From Candidatus Hydrogenedentota bacterium (GTDB lineage Bacteria; Hydrogenedentota; Hydrogenedentia; Hydrogenedentales; JAEUWI01), in contig JAHBVV010000004.1 of NCBI GenBank assembly GCA_019637335.1, forward strand, positions 268,471-332,470: DNA of 64,000 nt, read 5' to 3'. Both the position numbers and the translations under genes were made by a program. A model generated the notes under the pieces. The model was not told the DNA's origin, did no database searches, and worked only from the letters and a program-made list of their open reading frames with translations. Within the stretch, counting starts at the first letter, position 1. The number at the start of each line of letters is the position of its first letter. Below, piece by piece: positions 49,987-59,100 of this stretch.

Positions 49987-51483
49987 ATGGGCGTTTCGAG
50001 CGAGAGCTTCTCGGGCTATAGCAAGTCCGAGCTTGTAATCGGGCTTGTAGGAGCGGTTGGCACCGACCTAGACGGCGTCATAAAGGTCTTCTCGGATCGA
50101 CTTCGGGGCTTCTCCTATGAAGCTCAAACGGTCCATATTTCCGAGCAAATCATCAAAAAAATCGCGGCCGTAAAGCGGTATTCCAAAACCGACAAGGCGG
50201 CACGTATAAATGCTCTCATGGACGCAGGAAATGAAGCCCGCAGACTTACCGGCGACAATGCGATTCTCGCCTTTGGAGTTGCCGCCCGGATCTCACAGGA
50301 GCGCGACAAGCCTCTTGAGCCAAAGGCCCGAAGCGCCTTTCTCATCCGGTCGCTAAAGCACCCTGACGAAATCCACGCGCTCCGGGACATTTACGGTGAC
50401 GGGTTCTACGTCGTGGGGGTATATGAGGAGAAAGACCTTAGGACAAAACACTTGATTGAGGATGACCAGATTTCTCTTCCAAAGGCCAAAAAGCTAGTGG
50501 AACGAGATGAAGACGAGCACATGGAGTTCGGCCAAAGGACCAGGGATACATTCCAACTTGCCGATTTCTTTGTGGATGCCGGAGCACCCGAGGAGCACCG
50601 TAAGAATTGCGTTCAGCGCATACTGGACATTCTCTTCGGACAGGTCTACAATACGCCAACTTTTGACGAATTCGCGATGTTCATGGCGTTCTCGTCCGCG
50701 CTGAGGTCGGCCGATCTCTCGCGCCAGGTCGGCGCCGTGATTGCCAGGGACGACGAAATTCTTTCCATGGGCGCCAACGACTGTCCCAAGTTCGGCGGAG
50801 GTCTTTATTGGCCGACCATGAACTATAAAGGTGTGGTGGCCGATGCGCCAAAAGGTAGGGACCACACACGCGGTTGCGACTCGAATAAGATCGAAAAGGA
50901 TAAAATCGTCGACGACATTCTTGGAAGCGTTTCTGACTTCCTGAAGGAGGGTGTCGATGAAGCGGTCGTAAAACGTTCAATCGCACGGAGCAGCATAAAC
51001 GACATCACGGAATATGGGCGTGTGGTCCATGCCGAAATGGAAGCCATACTTTCCTGCGCCCGGCAGAATATGAGTACCCGTGGCGCAACACTCTACTGCA
51101 CAACATTTCCCTGTCACAACTGCGCAAAACACATCGTTGCGTCAGGAATCAGGAGAGTTGTCTATGTTGAGCCGTACCCGAAAAGCAAAGCCTTGCAGTT
51201 TCACGATGATTCAATCAAACTGGACCTTACAACGTCTGGAAAGAGAACTACGAGCAAGACCAAGGTGCTCTTCGAGCCGTTCGTGGGTATCGGTGCGAGG
51301 CGATTTGCCGAGCTCTTCTCGATTCACACCGGATCGGGAAAGCCGCTGAGACGCAAAGATGCTGAAGGCAAGACCCTGACGATTGCCAGGAAAAGTGCCA
51401 AACTCAGAGTACAGATGTTGCCGGTTTCGTACCTGGAAAAAGAACTTGAAGCATCAAATATATTTTTGAACCATATTAGGTGA
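49987..51483 (+). CDS. Antiphage dCTP/dCMP deaminase-type protein
   Basis: A 498-residue two-part protein. The N-terminal ~200 residues open with ELVIGLVGAVGTDLDGVIKVF, a P-loop-kinase-like start in which the Walker A GxxxxGK is not intact. The C-terminal half is a zinc cytidine/deoxycytidylate deaminase: H348-A-E350 in VVHAEMEAI and C376-H-N-C379 in FPCHNCAKH. This layout matches the antiphage deaminases that convert dCTP or dCMP to the uridine form when phage infects, starving the phage of nucleotide. Composition is AT-richer than the host. A small gene follows 8 bases later. Confidence 0.85.
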   Translation: MGVSSESFSGYSKSELVIGLVGAVGTDLDGVIKVFSDRLRGFSYEAQTVHISEQIIKKIAAVKRYSKTDKAARINALMDAGNEARRLTGDNAILAFGVAARISQERDKPLEPKARSAFLIRSLKHPDEIHALRDIYGDGFYVVGVYEEKDLRTKHLIEDDQISLPKAKKLVERDEDEHMEFGQRTRDTFQLADFFVDAGAPEEHRKNCVQRILDILFGQVYNTPTFDEFAMFMAFSSALRSADLSRQVGAVIARDDEILSMGANDCPKFGGGLYWPTMNYKGVVADAPKGRDHTRGCDSNKIEKDKIVDDILGSVSDFLKEGVDEAVVKRSIARSSINDITEYGRVVHAEMEAILSCARQNMSTRGATLYCTTFPCHNCAKHIVASGIRRVVYVEPYPKSKALQFHDDSIKLDLTTSGKRTTSKTKVLFEPFVGIGARRFAELFSIHTGSGKPLRRKDAEGKTLTIARKSAKLRVQMLPVSYLEKELEASNIFLNHIR

Positions 51484-51491
51484 TAGAGAAA

Positions 51492-51680
51492 ATGAGCAAA
51501 TCTTCACGGGCCGCTTCAAAAGCGAAGTCGAATTCACAGGACGCATTTATGGCGCATCTGGAGTACGCGCGGAAACAAGTGTCAAGCTGGCCGACCTGGA
51601 AGCAGAATACCCTTGCCCACACGCGCCCGGCGAAGTCGGGTGGTTCCGCTTCCACGGCTGCATCGCCGAAACGCAAGTAG
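51492..51680 (+). CDS. Small WPxWKQ protein downstream of the deaminase
   Basis: A 62-residue basic protein. The middle reads FMAHLEYARKQVSSWPTWKQ, and both ends are Ser/Ala/Lys-rich and probably disordered. The W-P-x-W-K-Q motif after an amphipathic helix is one I associate with very small proteins encoded in defence loci; I cannot name a family. It begins 8 bases after the deaminase stop, so the two should be co-expressed. The ATG 51492 is preferred over the start at 51480, which would overlap the deaminase gene. Confidence 0.6.
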   Translation: MSKSSRAASKAKSNSQDAFMAHLEYARKQVSSWPTWKQNTLAHTRPAKSGGSASTAASPKRK

Positions 51681-51746
51681 CGTACGTGGATCGTGGCATG
51701 TGTATTGGCAGGTTCGAATCAGCCGTTCATTTGAGCGGAGCCCCAC

Positions 51747-52535
51747 ATGCCTAAGCCCTCCAAGCCCTGGACCCGGGAGGAGCTCATCCTCGCAATCAAT
51801 CTCTACTGCAAGACGCCGTTTGGGCGGATCCACATCCGGAATCCCGAGATCATTGCGCTGGCGGAGCTTTTGGGGCGGACGCCGGGGTCGGTGAGCTATA
51901 AGCTGGCGAATTTTGCGGCGATTGATCCGTCGTTGCCGCGCAAGGGGGCGTCGAACGTGAGCAAGCTGGACCGGGCGACTTGGGCGGAGTTTTTTGCGGA
52001 TTGGAACGGGATGGCGTTTGAGAGCGAGCGGCTTTGGGCGGAGCGCACGGGGAAAGCGCTTGGTCCGGTGGCGGATTCAGGCGCGGCGGCGGCTGGCGCG
52101 CCGCTGTTGGAGGAAGACATCCCCCTCCCCGAGGGCAAAACCCGCGAGGCGGTGGTCCGGCAGCGGGTGAACCAGGGGTTTTTCCGGCGGGCGGTGTTGT
52201 CGTCGTATGACGGGGCGTGTTGCATCACGGGGCTGGCGGCGCCGGAGTTGCTCGTGGGAAGCCATATTGTGCCGTGGGCGGCGGATGCGGGGAACCGGAC
52301 GAATCCGCGGAATGGGCTTTGTTTGAATGTGCTTCACGACAAGGCGTTTGACCGGGGGCTGATCGCGGTGGATGCGGATTTCCGGGTGGTGGTGTCGCCG
52401 CGGGTGCGGAAGCTGGGGATGGCGGGCGCGCGGGCGGTGTTGGAGGTGGAGGGCGCGGCGTTGCGGATGCCGCGCCGTTTTCTTCCGGACCCGGCGCTGC
52501 TGGCGTGGCATCGGGAGCGGGTGTTCAGGGGTTAG
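51747..52535 (+). CDS. HNH endonuclease
   Basis: A 262-residue protein. The N-terminal ~100 residues (WTREELILAINLYCKTPFGR, RNPEIIALAELLGRTPGS) are a conserved helical domain common in this restriction-like family; the C-terminal part is an HNH nuclease: CCITG, SHIVPW with His173, NPRNGLCLN, and LHDKAFDRG with His197. GGAG is 7 bases before ATG 51747. GC content is as high as the host's, unlike the deaminase and HEPN/DUF262 genes. It is followed by a terminator hairpin. Together with the truncated copy at 49455 it brackets the deaminase module. Confidence 0.9.
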   Translation: MPKPSKPWTREELILAINLYCKTPFGRIHIRNPEIIALAELLGRTPGSVSYKLANFAAIDPSLPRKGASNVSKLDRATWAEFFADWNGMAFESERLWAERTGKALGPVADSGAAAAGAPLLEEDIPLPEGKTREAVVRQRVNQGFFRRAVLSSYDGACCITGLAAPELLVGSHIVPWAADAGNRTNPRNGLCLNVLHDKAFDRGLIAVDADFRVVVSPRVRKLGMAGARAVLEVEGAALRMPRRFLPDPALLAWHRERVFRG

Positions 52536-52587
52536 GCGTTTAGACTTTAGGCTTTAGGTGTTTAGGCTTGAGGCTGGAGGCTTCAGG
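52532..52587. repeat. Degenerate TTTAGGC/TTTAGAC array
   Basis: Right after the HNH gene: TTAGGCG, TTTAGAC, TTTAGGC, TTTAGGTG, TTTAGGC, TTGAGGC, TGGAGGC, TTCAGGG. TTTAGGC and TTCAGGC are the reverse complements of GCCTAAA and GCCTGAA, the units of the perfect array at 21.2 kb. Confidence 0.8.
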
Positions 52588-52640
52588 GGCGCGGGGGTGG
52601 GGGCTTTCTGCGCGTGTTTCGCGCCCGCTGGAAATAGGAC

Positions 52641-52676
52641 GCCGCCGGCGCGTTCCCGGGGGGGCGCGCCGGCGGC
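52641..52676. terminator. GC-rich hairpin between convergent genes
   Basis: Perfect 12-base-pair stem (52641-52652 with 52665-52676), 12-base loop, between the HNH gene and the convergent EF-hand gene; no T run. Confidence 0.55.
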
Positions 52677-52707
52677 TGGCATCCGCGATGCCGATTGGAC
52701 GTCGGGG

Positions 52708-53523
52708 TTATTCTACCACGGGCGGGGCGGGGGGCGCCTGGGGAATTCGGTCCGGGCGGCGCTGCGCGCGCACTTCCTCCATCCGCTTTTCGTGGAACGC
52801 GTTGTACTCCGCTTCCGTGACCGCGCCGTCGCCATCCGCGTCCAGTTCCGAGAAGGCGGGCGGGCCGAAGGGACGCCGCGGGCCGGGGGCGCCGTCGGGG
52901 CCTTCGCCCATGGGGCCGGGGCCCGGGAATTCGGGCCGGGGCGGGCCCTGGCGGAAGTCGCCGCCACGCCCTTCGGGCCGCGGACCCTGCGCGCGCGGGC
53001 CATCAGCGCGTTTCATCCCTTCCGGCCCGGGACGCCCAGCGCCCTCGGGGCCGCGACGAAAGTCGCCGCGCTCCGGGCGATCGCCGCCCTCGGGGCCGCG
53101 CCGGAAGTCGCCGCGCTCCGGGCGATCACCCCCCTCGGGGCCACGCCGGAAGTCGCCGCGTTCCGGGCGATCACCCCCCTCGGGGCCACGGCGGAAGTCG
53201 CCGCGTTCCGGGCGATCGCCGCCCTCGGGGCCGCGCCGGAAGTCGCCGCGTTCCGGCCGATCACCGCCCTCGGGGCCACGCCGGAAATCGCCGCGTTCCG
53301 GGCGATCGCCGTCGCGCCGCGGGGCGGGCCGCTCGGCAAGCGTCAGGGGTTCGCCCGGCAATGCGGCGGGGGCGTCGAGCGCCGCCGCGGGCGCCGGGGG
53401 CTGAATGGCCTCGGGCGCGCTTTCCTGGGCGGCCGCGCCGGACGCCATGCCCATCGCGCCCATCACCAGCGCGCCGCAGGCCAGGCGGGCCGCCATTTTC
53501 TCTATCCGTTCGATTCTGCTCAT
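52708..53523 (-). CDS. Exported EF-hand protein with 15-residue Arg/Asp-rich repeats
   Basis: A 271-residue precursor: signal peptide ending GMASGAAAQ, a Pro/Ala linker, six near-perfect copies of a 15-residue unit GGDRPERGDFRRGPE, a Gly/Pro/Arg-rich stretch and a C-terminal EF-hand, FSELDADGDGAVTEAEYNAF. The repeat is highly charged and should be extended and disordered in the periplasm. GGAGG stands 8 bases before ATG 53523; the frame is open to 53607. Proteins of this type are common in planctomycete-like genomes with no known role; calcium binding is the only supportable function. Confidence 0.78.
   Translation of the reverse strand: MSRIERIEKMAARLACGALVMGAMGMASGAAAQESAPEAIQPPAPAAALDAPAALPGEPLTLAERPAPRRDGDRPERGDFRRGPEGGDRPERGDFRRGPEGGDRPERGDFRRGPEGGDRPERGDFRRGPEGGDRPERGDFRRGPEGGDRPERGDFRRGPEGAGRPGPEGMKRADGPRAQGPRPEGRGGDFRQGPPRPEFPGPGPMGEGPDGAPGPRRPFGPPAFSELDADGDGAVTEAEYNAFHEKRMEEVRAQRRPDRIPQAPPAPPVVE
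53041..53310. repeat. Coding minisatellite, six 45-base units
   Basis: Six head-to-tail 45-base units within the EF-hand gene, differing by a few silent or near-silent changes (CGCCGCCCTCG, CACCCCCCTCG at the unit edges). Copy number is likely to vary between strains. Confidence 0.93.
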
Positions 53524-53730
53524 GGTACCGTCCTCCGGTGGTTGTTGCGCCCGATTCCGGGCGGGCTTCACAGTCTTTCCCGATGGCGCCGCCGCCATCT
53601 GTCCCAACTGTAACCGGCGAAGATGACAGGCCCGCCGGAGGATTCATTACAACTTCGTAATCTTGGGCTTCCCGCCGCGTGTTTGTTAGGATGGCGGGCA
53701 GACTCGATTTCCCAACCGGAGCAGACCACG

Positions 53731-54609
53731 ATGCCGCACCATTGCCTCAGCCGCCGCCACTTCCTCATGACCTCCGCCGCCGCCCTCGCGGCCCTCGCCC
53801 CGGCCCGCCGCGCGTCCGCCGCCTACCGTATCCGCCAGGACTGGCACATGCACACCTGGCGCGCCGGCGGCAAGGACGACATGATCGTGGCCGATATGAT
53901 CAAGACCAACGCCGAGTATGGCCTCGACCTGATGGGCATTTCCGAACACATCGATCGCCTGGACGAGCGCGAGGAATTCCAGGAGAAGGTCGCCGCGAAC
54001 CGGAGCGAAGCCGAGGCGGCGTCTCCGGGCGCCATGAAGGTCATGATCGGCACGGAATCCACCATGATCAACCCGAAATTGTGCGCCGTGGGGGAAGAAA
54101 TCGCCGCGATGCTCGACTACCGCCTGGTCTCCTGCAACCACTACCACCTCAGGCACGTGGAGAACCCCGCGCCCGCCACGCCGGAGAACTACGCCGCGCA
54201 CTACCTCGATATGCTGTGGGGCGCCGCCGAACTGGGCTACGCCGACACCATCGGCCACCCCTTCTACCACCAGAAGCTGAACAAGATTTTCGATCACGAG
54301 GGGCTCATGGCGATCCTGAAGGCCTACGACACCGAGCGCCTGACCGCCGTGCTGAAAAAGTCCGCCGAGGTGAACATGGCCTACGAGATCAACCCGCGGC
54401 ACGCCGATCGCGCGCTGGAGTGGTTCCGCGATCTCATCCGGGAAGCGCGCCGCCACGGCGTGAAATTCACCCTGGGTACCGATGCCCACGCCATCCCCAG
54501 CCTGGGCTATCCCGACAACGATTCGGGGCGCACCTGCGCGGATGTGGTCACAGACCTGGGGCTCACCGACGACGACCTGAAGTGGGCGCCCATCGCGTAC
54601 GGCAAGTAG
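53731..54609 (+). CDS. PHP-domain phosphoesterase-like protein with Tat leader
   Basis: A 292-residue protein. The N-terminus SRRHFLMTSAAALAALAPARRASA is a twin-arginine leader, so it is exported folded, probably with metals in place. The mature part starts with the PHP motif H39-M-H41 and continues with MGISEHIDRLD, IGTESTMIN, LVSCNHYH and LGTDAHAIPSLGYP, the metal-binding motifs of the histidinol-phosphatase/PHP superfamily. The substrate is unknown. ATG 53731 lies 11 bases after CGGAG. It converges on the ceramidase-like gene. Confidence 0.85.
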   Translation: MPHHCLSRRHFLMTSAAALAALAPARRASAAYRIRQDWHMHTWRAGGKDDMIVADMIKTNAEYGLDLMGISEHIDRLDEREEFQEKVAANRSEAEAASPGAMKVMIGTESTMINPKLCAVGEEIAAMLDYRLVSCNHYHLRHVENPAPATPENYAAHYLDMLWGAAELGYADTIGHPFYHQKLNKIFDHEGLMAILKAYDTERLTAVLKKSAEVNMAYEINPRHADRALEWFRDLIREARRHGVKFTLGTDAHAIPSLGYPDNDSGRTCADVVTDLGLTDDDLKWAPIAYGK

Positions 54610-54625
54610 GGCCGGCGTTCCCCCG

Positions 54626-56056
54626 TTACTTCGCCCAGAGCGCCTTCAGGGCCTTCACGGTCTCGTCCGTAAGCACCTGGCCGCCTTCCGAGCCCACGTC
54701 GTTGCTCTGCACGATCGCGCTGTAGCCGCCGCCGGATTCGGCGTAGGGCGTGGGGACGTACGTGCCCGGGCCGCAGAGCTGGATCAGGAAGGTCTGGAGC
54801 GCCGGGCTCTTCGCCTTCATCTGGATCCCGTACTGGAGGAACAGCTCGAAGTCGTTCGTCGCAATCGCGACATCGCCCAGACGCAGCGTGTGCAGGTCCA
54901 TGATGTACGGCACGATCTCGCCGCGCTGCTGCCGCTCGTAGCGTTCGGCCACCTTGCGGTGCCACACCCCCCGGCGGTTGTACTTCGGGTCGCCGAGGAA
55001 CTTCACCGACTCCGCGAGCGCGTCTTCCATTTCCTCCTTCGTCACGATGCGCTCCGGCAGCGTGATATCCGCCACCTGGTGCGTGAAGGGAATGTCGTCA
55101 GACTTTTCCTGTTGCGCGCCCGCGTACGCCTCCTCCCACGCGTCCACGATGCGCCGCGCGATCTCTTCGATCTCGTCCACGCCGCGGGCATCCCGCATGC
55201 GCGCTTCGGCCTCCTTCCGGATCTGCAAATGCGGCGTGATGTCGCCCGCCGCGCTGATCCACGCGAGCACCACGAGCTCCTCGCCGTGCCGCGCCTTCAG
55301 CGTCTCCCGCACATTGTGCACGAAGTCCGCGTTGATTGCGCTGCCGCTCCCCGCCCGCTGCGCCGGACACGCCAGGCTGTAGGCCGTCGCGATCAGGCGA
55401 TCGCTTTCGTCCCAGAAATACAAGGCCTCCACGCCCGTGTCGTCCGGCCCCTCAATGCCCCGAAACGCTGGATCGGTCTTGCTCCCGTGCATCACCGCGG
55501 TCCCGTCCGCATAGACCATGCGCCGGTTGTGCCCGATCACCGCGTGGGCCATGCCCCAGCCCGCCTTCGCGGGGCGCCGTGCCGACCACGCCTCCGCAAT
55601 CGCCGCCACCACCTGCTTCGTGAAGAATTCGCGGTAGGCCGCCGGGGCCATCACCCCCTCCGGGATCGCGTACGTGTCATCGAGCATCACCGGGGCCGTG
55701 TGCGTGTGCGTCGCGCTCAGGATAACCTTGCGCGGGTCGAGATCGGGGATTTCCTCGGCCACCGCCGCCCGCACCATCTCCCGGATGCCCCCGCGAATGG
55801 CCACCAGCCCGCAGGAGACGAAAACCGCCTGATCGGCGACCGCGTCGCCTTCGCGCGCTTCAATAGCCAGCACATTGGCGAGCACCGGCGTTTCCACCTC
55901 GGTCGCCACGCGCGTGTGCATCTGCCCGGAAAGCGCCACCGGGCCGTCCGGGGTAATGGAAGTCGTCGCCGTGCCCACATGCAGGGTCGCGGCGCCGGAA
56001 AGCGCGGGGAAAAGCAGTACAGCCGCAAACAACGTGCGGCGCGGGGTGATTCGCAT
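54626..56056 (-). CDS. Neutral/alkaline ceramidase-like protein
   Basis: A 476-residue exported protein. Signal peptide MRITPRRTLFAAVLLFPALSGA; then LHVGTATTSITPDGPVALSGQ, the standard opening of the neutral ceramidase N-terminal domain family, and ILSATHTHTAP, which carries its zinc-binding histidines. GHNRRM follows. Characterised members hydrolyse the amide bond of ceramide; the many planctomycete copies lack the C-terminal immunoglobulin-like domain, as here, and their substrate is unproven. GGAGG lies 9 bases before ATG 56056. It is 83 bases downstream of the PSD1 gene on the same strand. Confidence 0.88.
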   Translation of the reverse strand: MRITPRRTLFAAVLLFPALSGAATLHVGTATTSITPDGPVALSGQMHTRVATEVETPVLANVLAIEAREGDAVADQAVFVSCGLVAIRGGIREMVRAAVAEEIPDLDPRKVILSATHTHTAPVMLDDTYAIPEGVMAPAAYREFFTKQVVAAIAEAWSARRPAKAGWGMAHAVIGHNRRMVYADGTAVMHGSKTDPAFRGIEGPDDTGVEALYFWDESDRLIATAYSLACPAQRAGSGSAINADFVHNVRETLKARHGEELVVLAWISAAGDITPHLQIRKEAEARMRDARGVDEIEEIARRIVDAWEEAYAGAQQEKSDDIPFTHQVADITLPERIVTKEEMEDALAESVKFLGDPKYNRRGVWHRKVAERYERQQRGEIVPYIMDLHTLRLGDVAIATNDFELFLQYGIQMKAKSPALQTFLIQLCGPGTYVPTPYAESGGGYSAIVQSNDVGSEGGQVLTDETVKALKALWAK

Positions 56057-56139
56057 GCGATAGAGCCTCCTTCGATTGCGTATCGGGCCAGCATACACGC
56101 CAGCGGCCCGAAATCAAAGCCGGGGCGGCGGGACGGCGA

Positions 56140-59100
56140 TCAATCCACAAACATGAACTCGTTGGACGACAGGAGAACCTGCGCGTACTTCTCCCACGCG
56201 CCCAGCGGTTCGGGTGGCGCGGTCCAGGGGCCGGCAAACTCGGCCCGGGCGTCCCAGCGCTTCGCCATGGCGCTGTCTTCCGTGTCCGCGCGCGTGATGA
56301 CCGGAGCCCAGAGGTGTTCGTCGCTGTTGAGCACCTTCCGGATGTCCACCTCGAAATCAAGGGTGTCGCCGGCTTCCACCGCAATGCCGTAGAGATTGGT
56401 GTCGGCCTGGCTGTTGTGCGCCATCCACGCGCCCAGCACGCCGTGGCGGCTGCTCAGAATGCGGGCCATGATGCCGTCGCCATTGGGGCTCTGGTGCACA
56501 ATGCGCCCCTCGATGTTGTACACGCCGGATTCGGGCGCGGTCCAGCGGCGGGCAATGGCGTGGTCGAGATCGTTGCCCGGGTGGCCGCCCTCCGCCGTGA
56601 TCTGTACCCAGCCAATCCGATCATCGGGCCAGGAGCGCCCGCCCTGGTAGGCCGTGCCGTTGAAGTGCGGGATCGGCGTGAAACTGGCCATCGCGCCGGC
56701 GGCCTCGTCGAAGCGCCCGTAGCCGTAGGTCCAGGCGGACGGCTCGACGGCGGGCGGCGGCGGCGGCGTAATGGCGGACTCCATAAACGCCAGGGATTGC
56801 GCGGCCTGCTCCGGCGTGGCTGCGCGCTGGTAGGCGTGCTGGAAGAACCACGCAATGCGGTCCGTGCCCGCCTCCGGAACGGCTTCGGCGGCACGCCCGG
56901 CGAAAGCCTTCGCCTGGGCCTGCACGAAGGGGTTGTTCATGAGGAATAGCGCCTGCTGCGGCACGGTGGTGTCAAGGCGGCGCGGGCTGTGCATGTCGGG
57001 GCTCGGGAAGTCGAACATGCGGAACACCGGCGGCAGGAACTGGCGGTCGACGCGCGCGTAGATCGTGCGGCGGGCCGGGTAGGGCTCGCGCGCAATGTCC
57101 ACCGGACGCCCGCCCAGCGCGAGATCGATTTCGCCGGACGCAAAGAGGATGGCGTCGCGCAGAGACTCGAAATCGAGGCGGTAGCGGTTGAAACGCCAAA
57201 GCAAACGGTTCTCCGGGTCAACTTGCATCGCCTTCGTAACGCGCGGATCGTCCGCCGGGGACGCGCTCGACTGCCGGTAGGCCGACGAAAGCACGATCTG
57301 GCGGTGGATCTGCTTGATGGACCAGCCCTCCGCAATGAAGTAGTCCGCGAGCCAGTCCAGCAGTTCCGGATGGCTCGGATCGGCGGCGCGCGTGCCGAAA
57401 TCGCTCGGCGTCGCGACGATGCCTTCGCCGAAGTGCCAGCCCCAGACGCGGTTCACCATCACGCGCGCGGTCAGCGGGTTGTCCGCGCTGGCGATCGCCT
57501 CGGCCATTTCGCGGCGCCCACTTCCGTGTTGGAAGGGCTGGCGCCCGGGGCCTTCGAGGATCTCCAGAAACTGGCGGGACACCTGCGGCCCTGGGTTCGC
57601 GGGATTCCCGCGGCCGAACACGCGCGGCGCGGGCATGTCGGGCTTGTCGGCAAGCGTCACGGCGAAGGGCGGAGCCGCCGGGGACTCAATGATCCAGCGG
57701 TCGATCTCGGCGTAGAGCCGACCGAGCTCGACGCGGGCCGGCTCGGCGAACATCCACTCCAGATCGACAATCGCGCCTTCCGGGACGCGGATGGGAGAGC
57801 CGTCGCGCACCATGATCTGGCGGATGGCCTCGCGGCCCGGGTCGGGCAGGGCCGCGGGCGCCTCCACCGCGTTCTCCTCGGCGGCCTTGACCAGCGCGAT
57901 CCACTCGTCCTCCACGCTCTTGAACAGCGCCCCGTAGCGCCGGGCCGCGTCGGTCAGGGAATCGGGCGCGGCGCCTTCAAGCAGCGCGCCCAACACCGGC
58001 GCGGCGGCCTGGGTGGCGGACTGCGCGGCGGACGCCAGGACGATGTCGCCATCGCGCGGCGGCGCATAGCGGGCAAGCACTTCGGGCGCGCGGTCCGCGA
58101 ACTGGTCCGGCGGGATCGACGCGAGCCGGTTCCACGGGCCGAATACCGGGTCGTCTTCGCCCAGCCGGGCGATGTACGCGGCCCAGCGCCGGACGATCGT
58201 CGGGTTGATGTCCTCCTCGTTGCGGATCTCGTAGAACTCGTCGGTGGGGAGCTTGTTCGCGTCGGGGACGGCGGCAAGGTAGCGGTCGACCTGGCTGCGC
58301 AGGCGCGTTTCCAGTTTCTCGGTTTCTTCCCGGAATCGTTCCCGCAGCGCCTGCTCGCGCTTCTGCATCTCCGCGGTGAACTCAGCCCAGGCCGGATCCT
58401 CGGCGTACTCCGGTTCAATAGGCACGCGGCGCTCGGAACTGCCGGTAAAGACGCCGTACAGGGAGTAGTAGTCTTCAATCGGGACGGGGTCGAACTTGTG
58501 GTCGTGGCAGCGCGCGCAACTCACCGTGAGCCCCATGAGGCCGCGCGTCACCGTGTCGATTCGGTCGTCGACAATGTCCGGCATAACGCCGAGGAAACGC
58601 TGGCCGAGGGTCAGAAAACCCATCGCCGCCAGGTCCGCGCGGCTCGATTCATCCGACATCTCGTCGGCCGCGATCTGGAGCTTCAGAAACTCGTCGTACG
58701 GGCGGTCCCGGTTCATGGCGTCCACAACCCAGTCCCGGTACACGTGGCTGTGGACGAACTTCACCTCCTCGCGCCCGCCGTAGACATAGCCCTTCGTGTC
58801 GGCGTAGCGCGCCACGTCCAGCCAGTGGCGGGCCCAGCGCTCGCCATAGTGCGGCGACGCCAGATAGCGCTCCACGAGGTTCTCGTAGGCCCTCGGATCG
58901 GGGTCGTTCTCAAACGCGACGACCTCCTCCGGGGCGGGCGGCAGGCCGAGCAGACCAAACGAAAGCCGCCGGATCAGCGTGCGGCGATCGGCCTCCGGCG
59001 CCGGGGCGAGCCCGGCCTCTTCGATCTTCGCCAGAATGAAGTGGTCGATTTCCGTGCGCGGCCAGGCCGTGTCCTGGACCGCCGGAAGCGCCTGCGGCGC

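Noticed and set aside
51700-51740. tRNA 3' end or attachment site (GGTTCGAATC at 51711-51720)
   Set aside because: The T-arm stem does not pair and no acceptor, D or anticodon arm can be formed.
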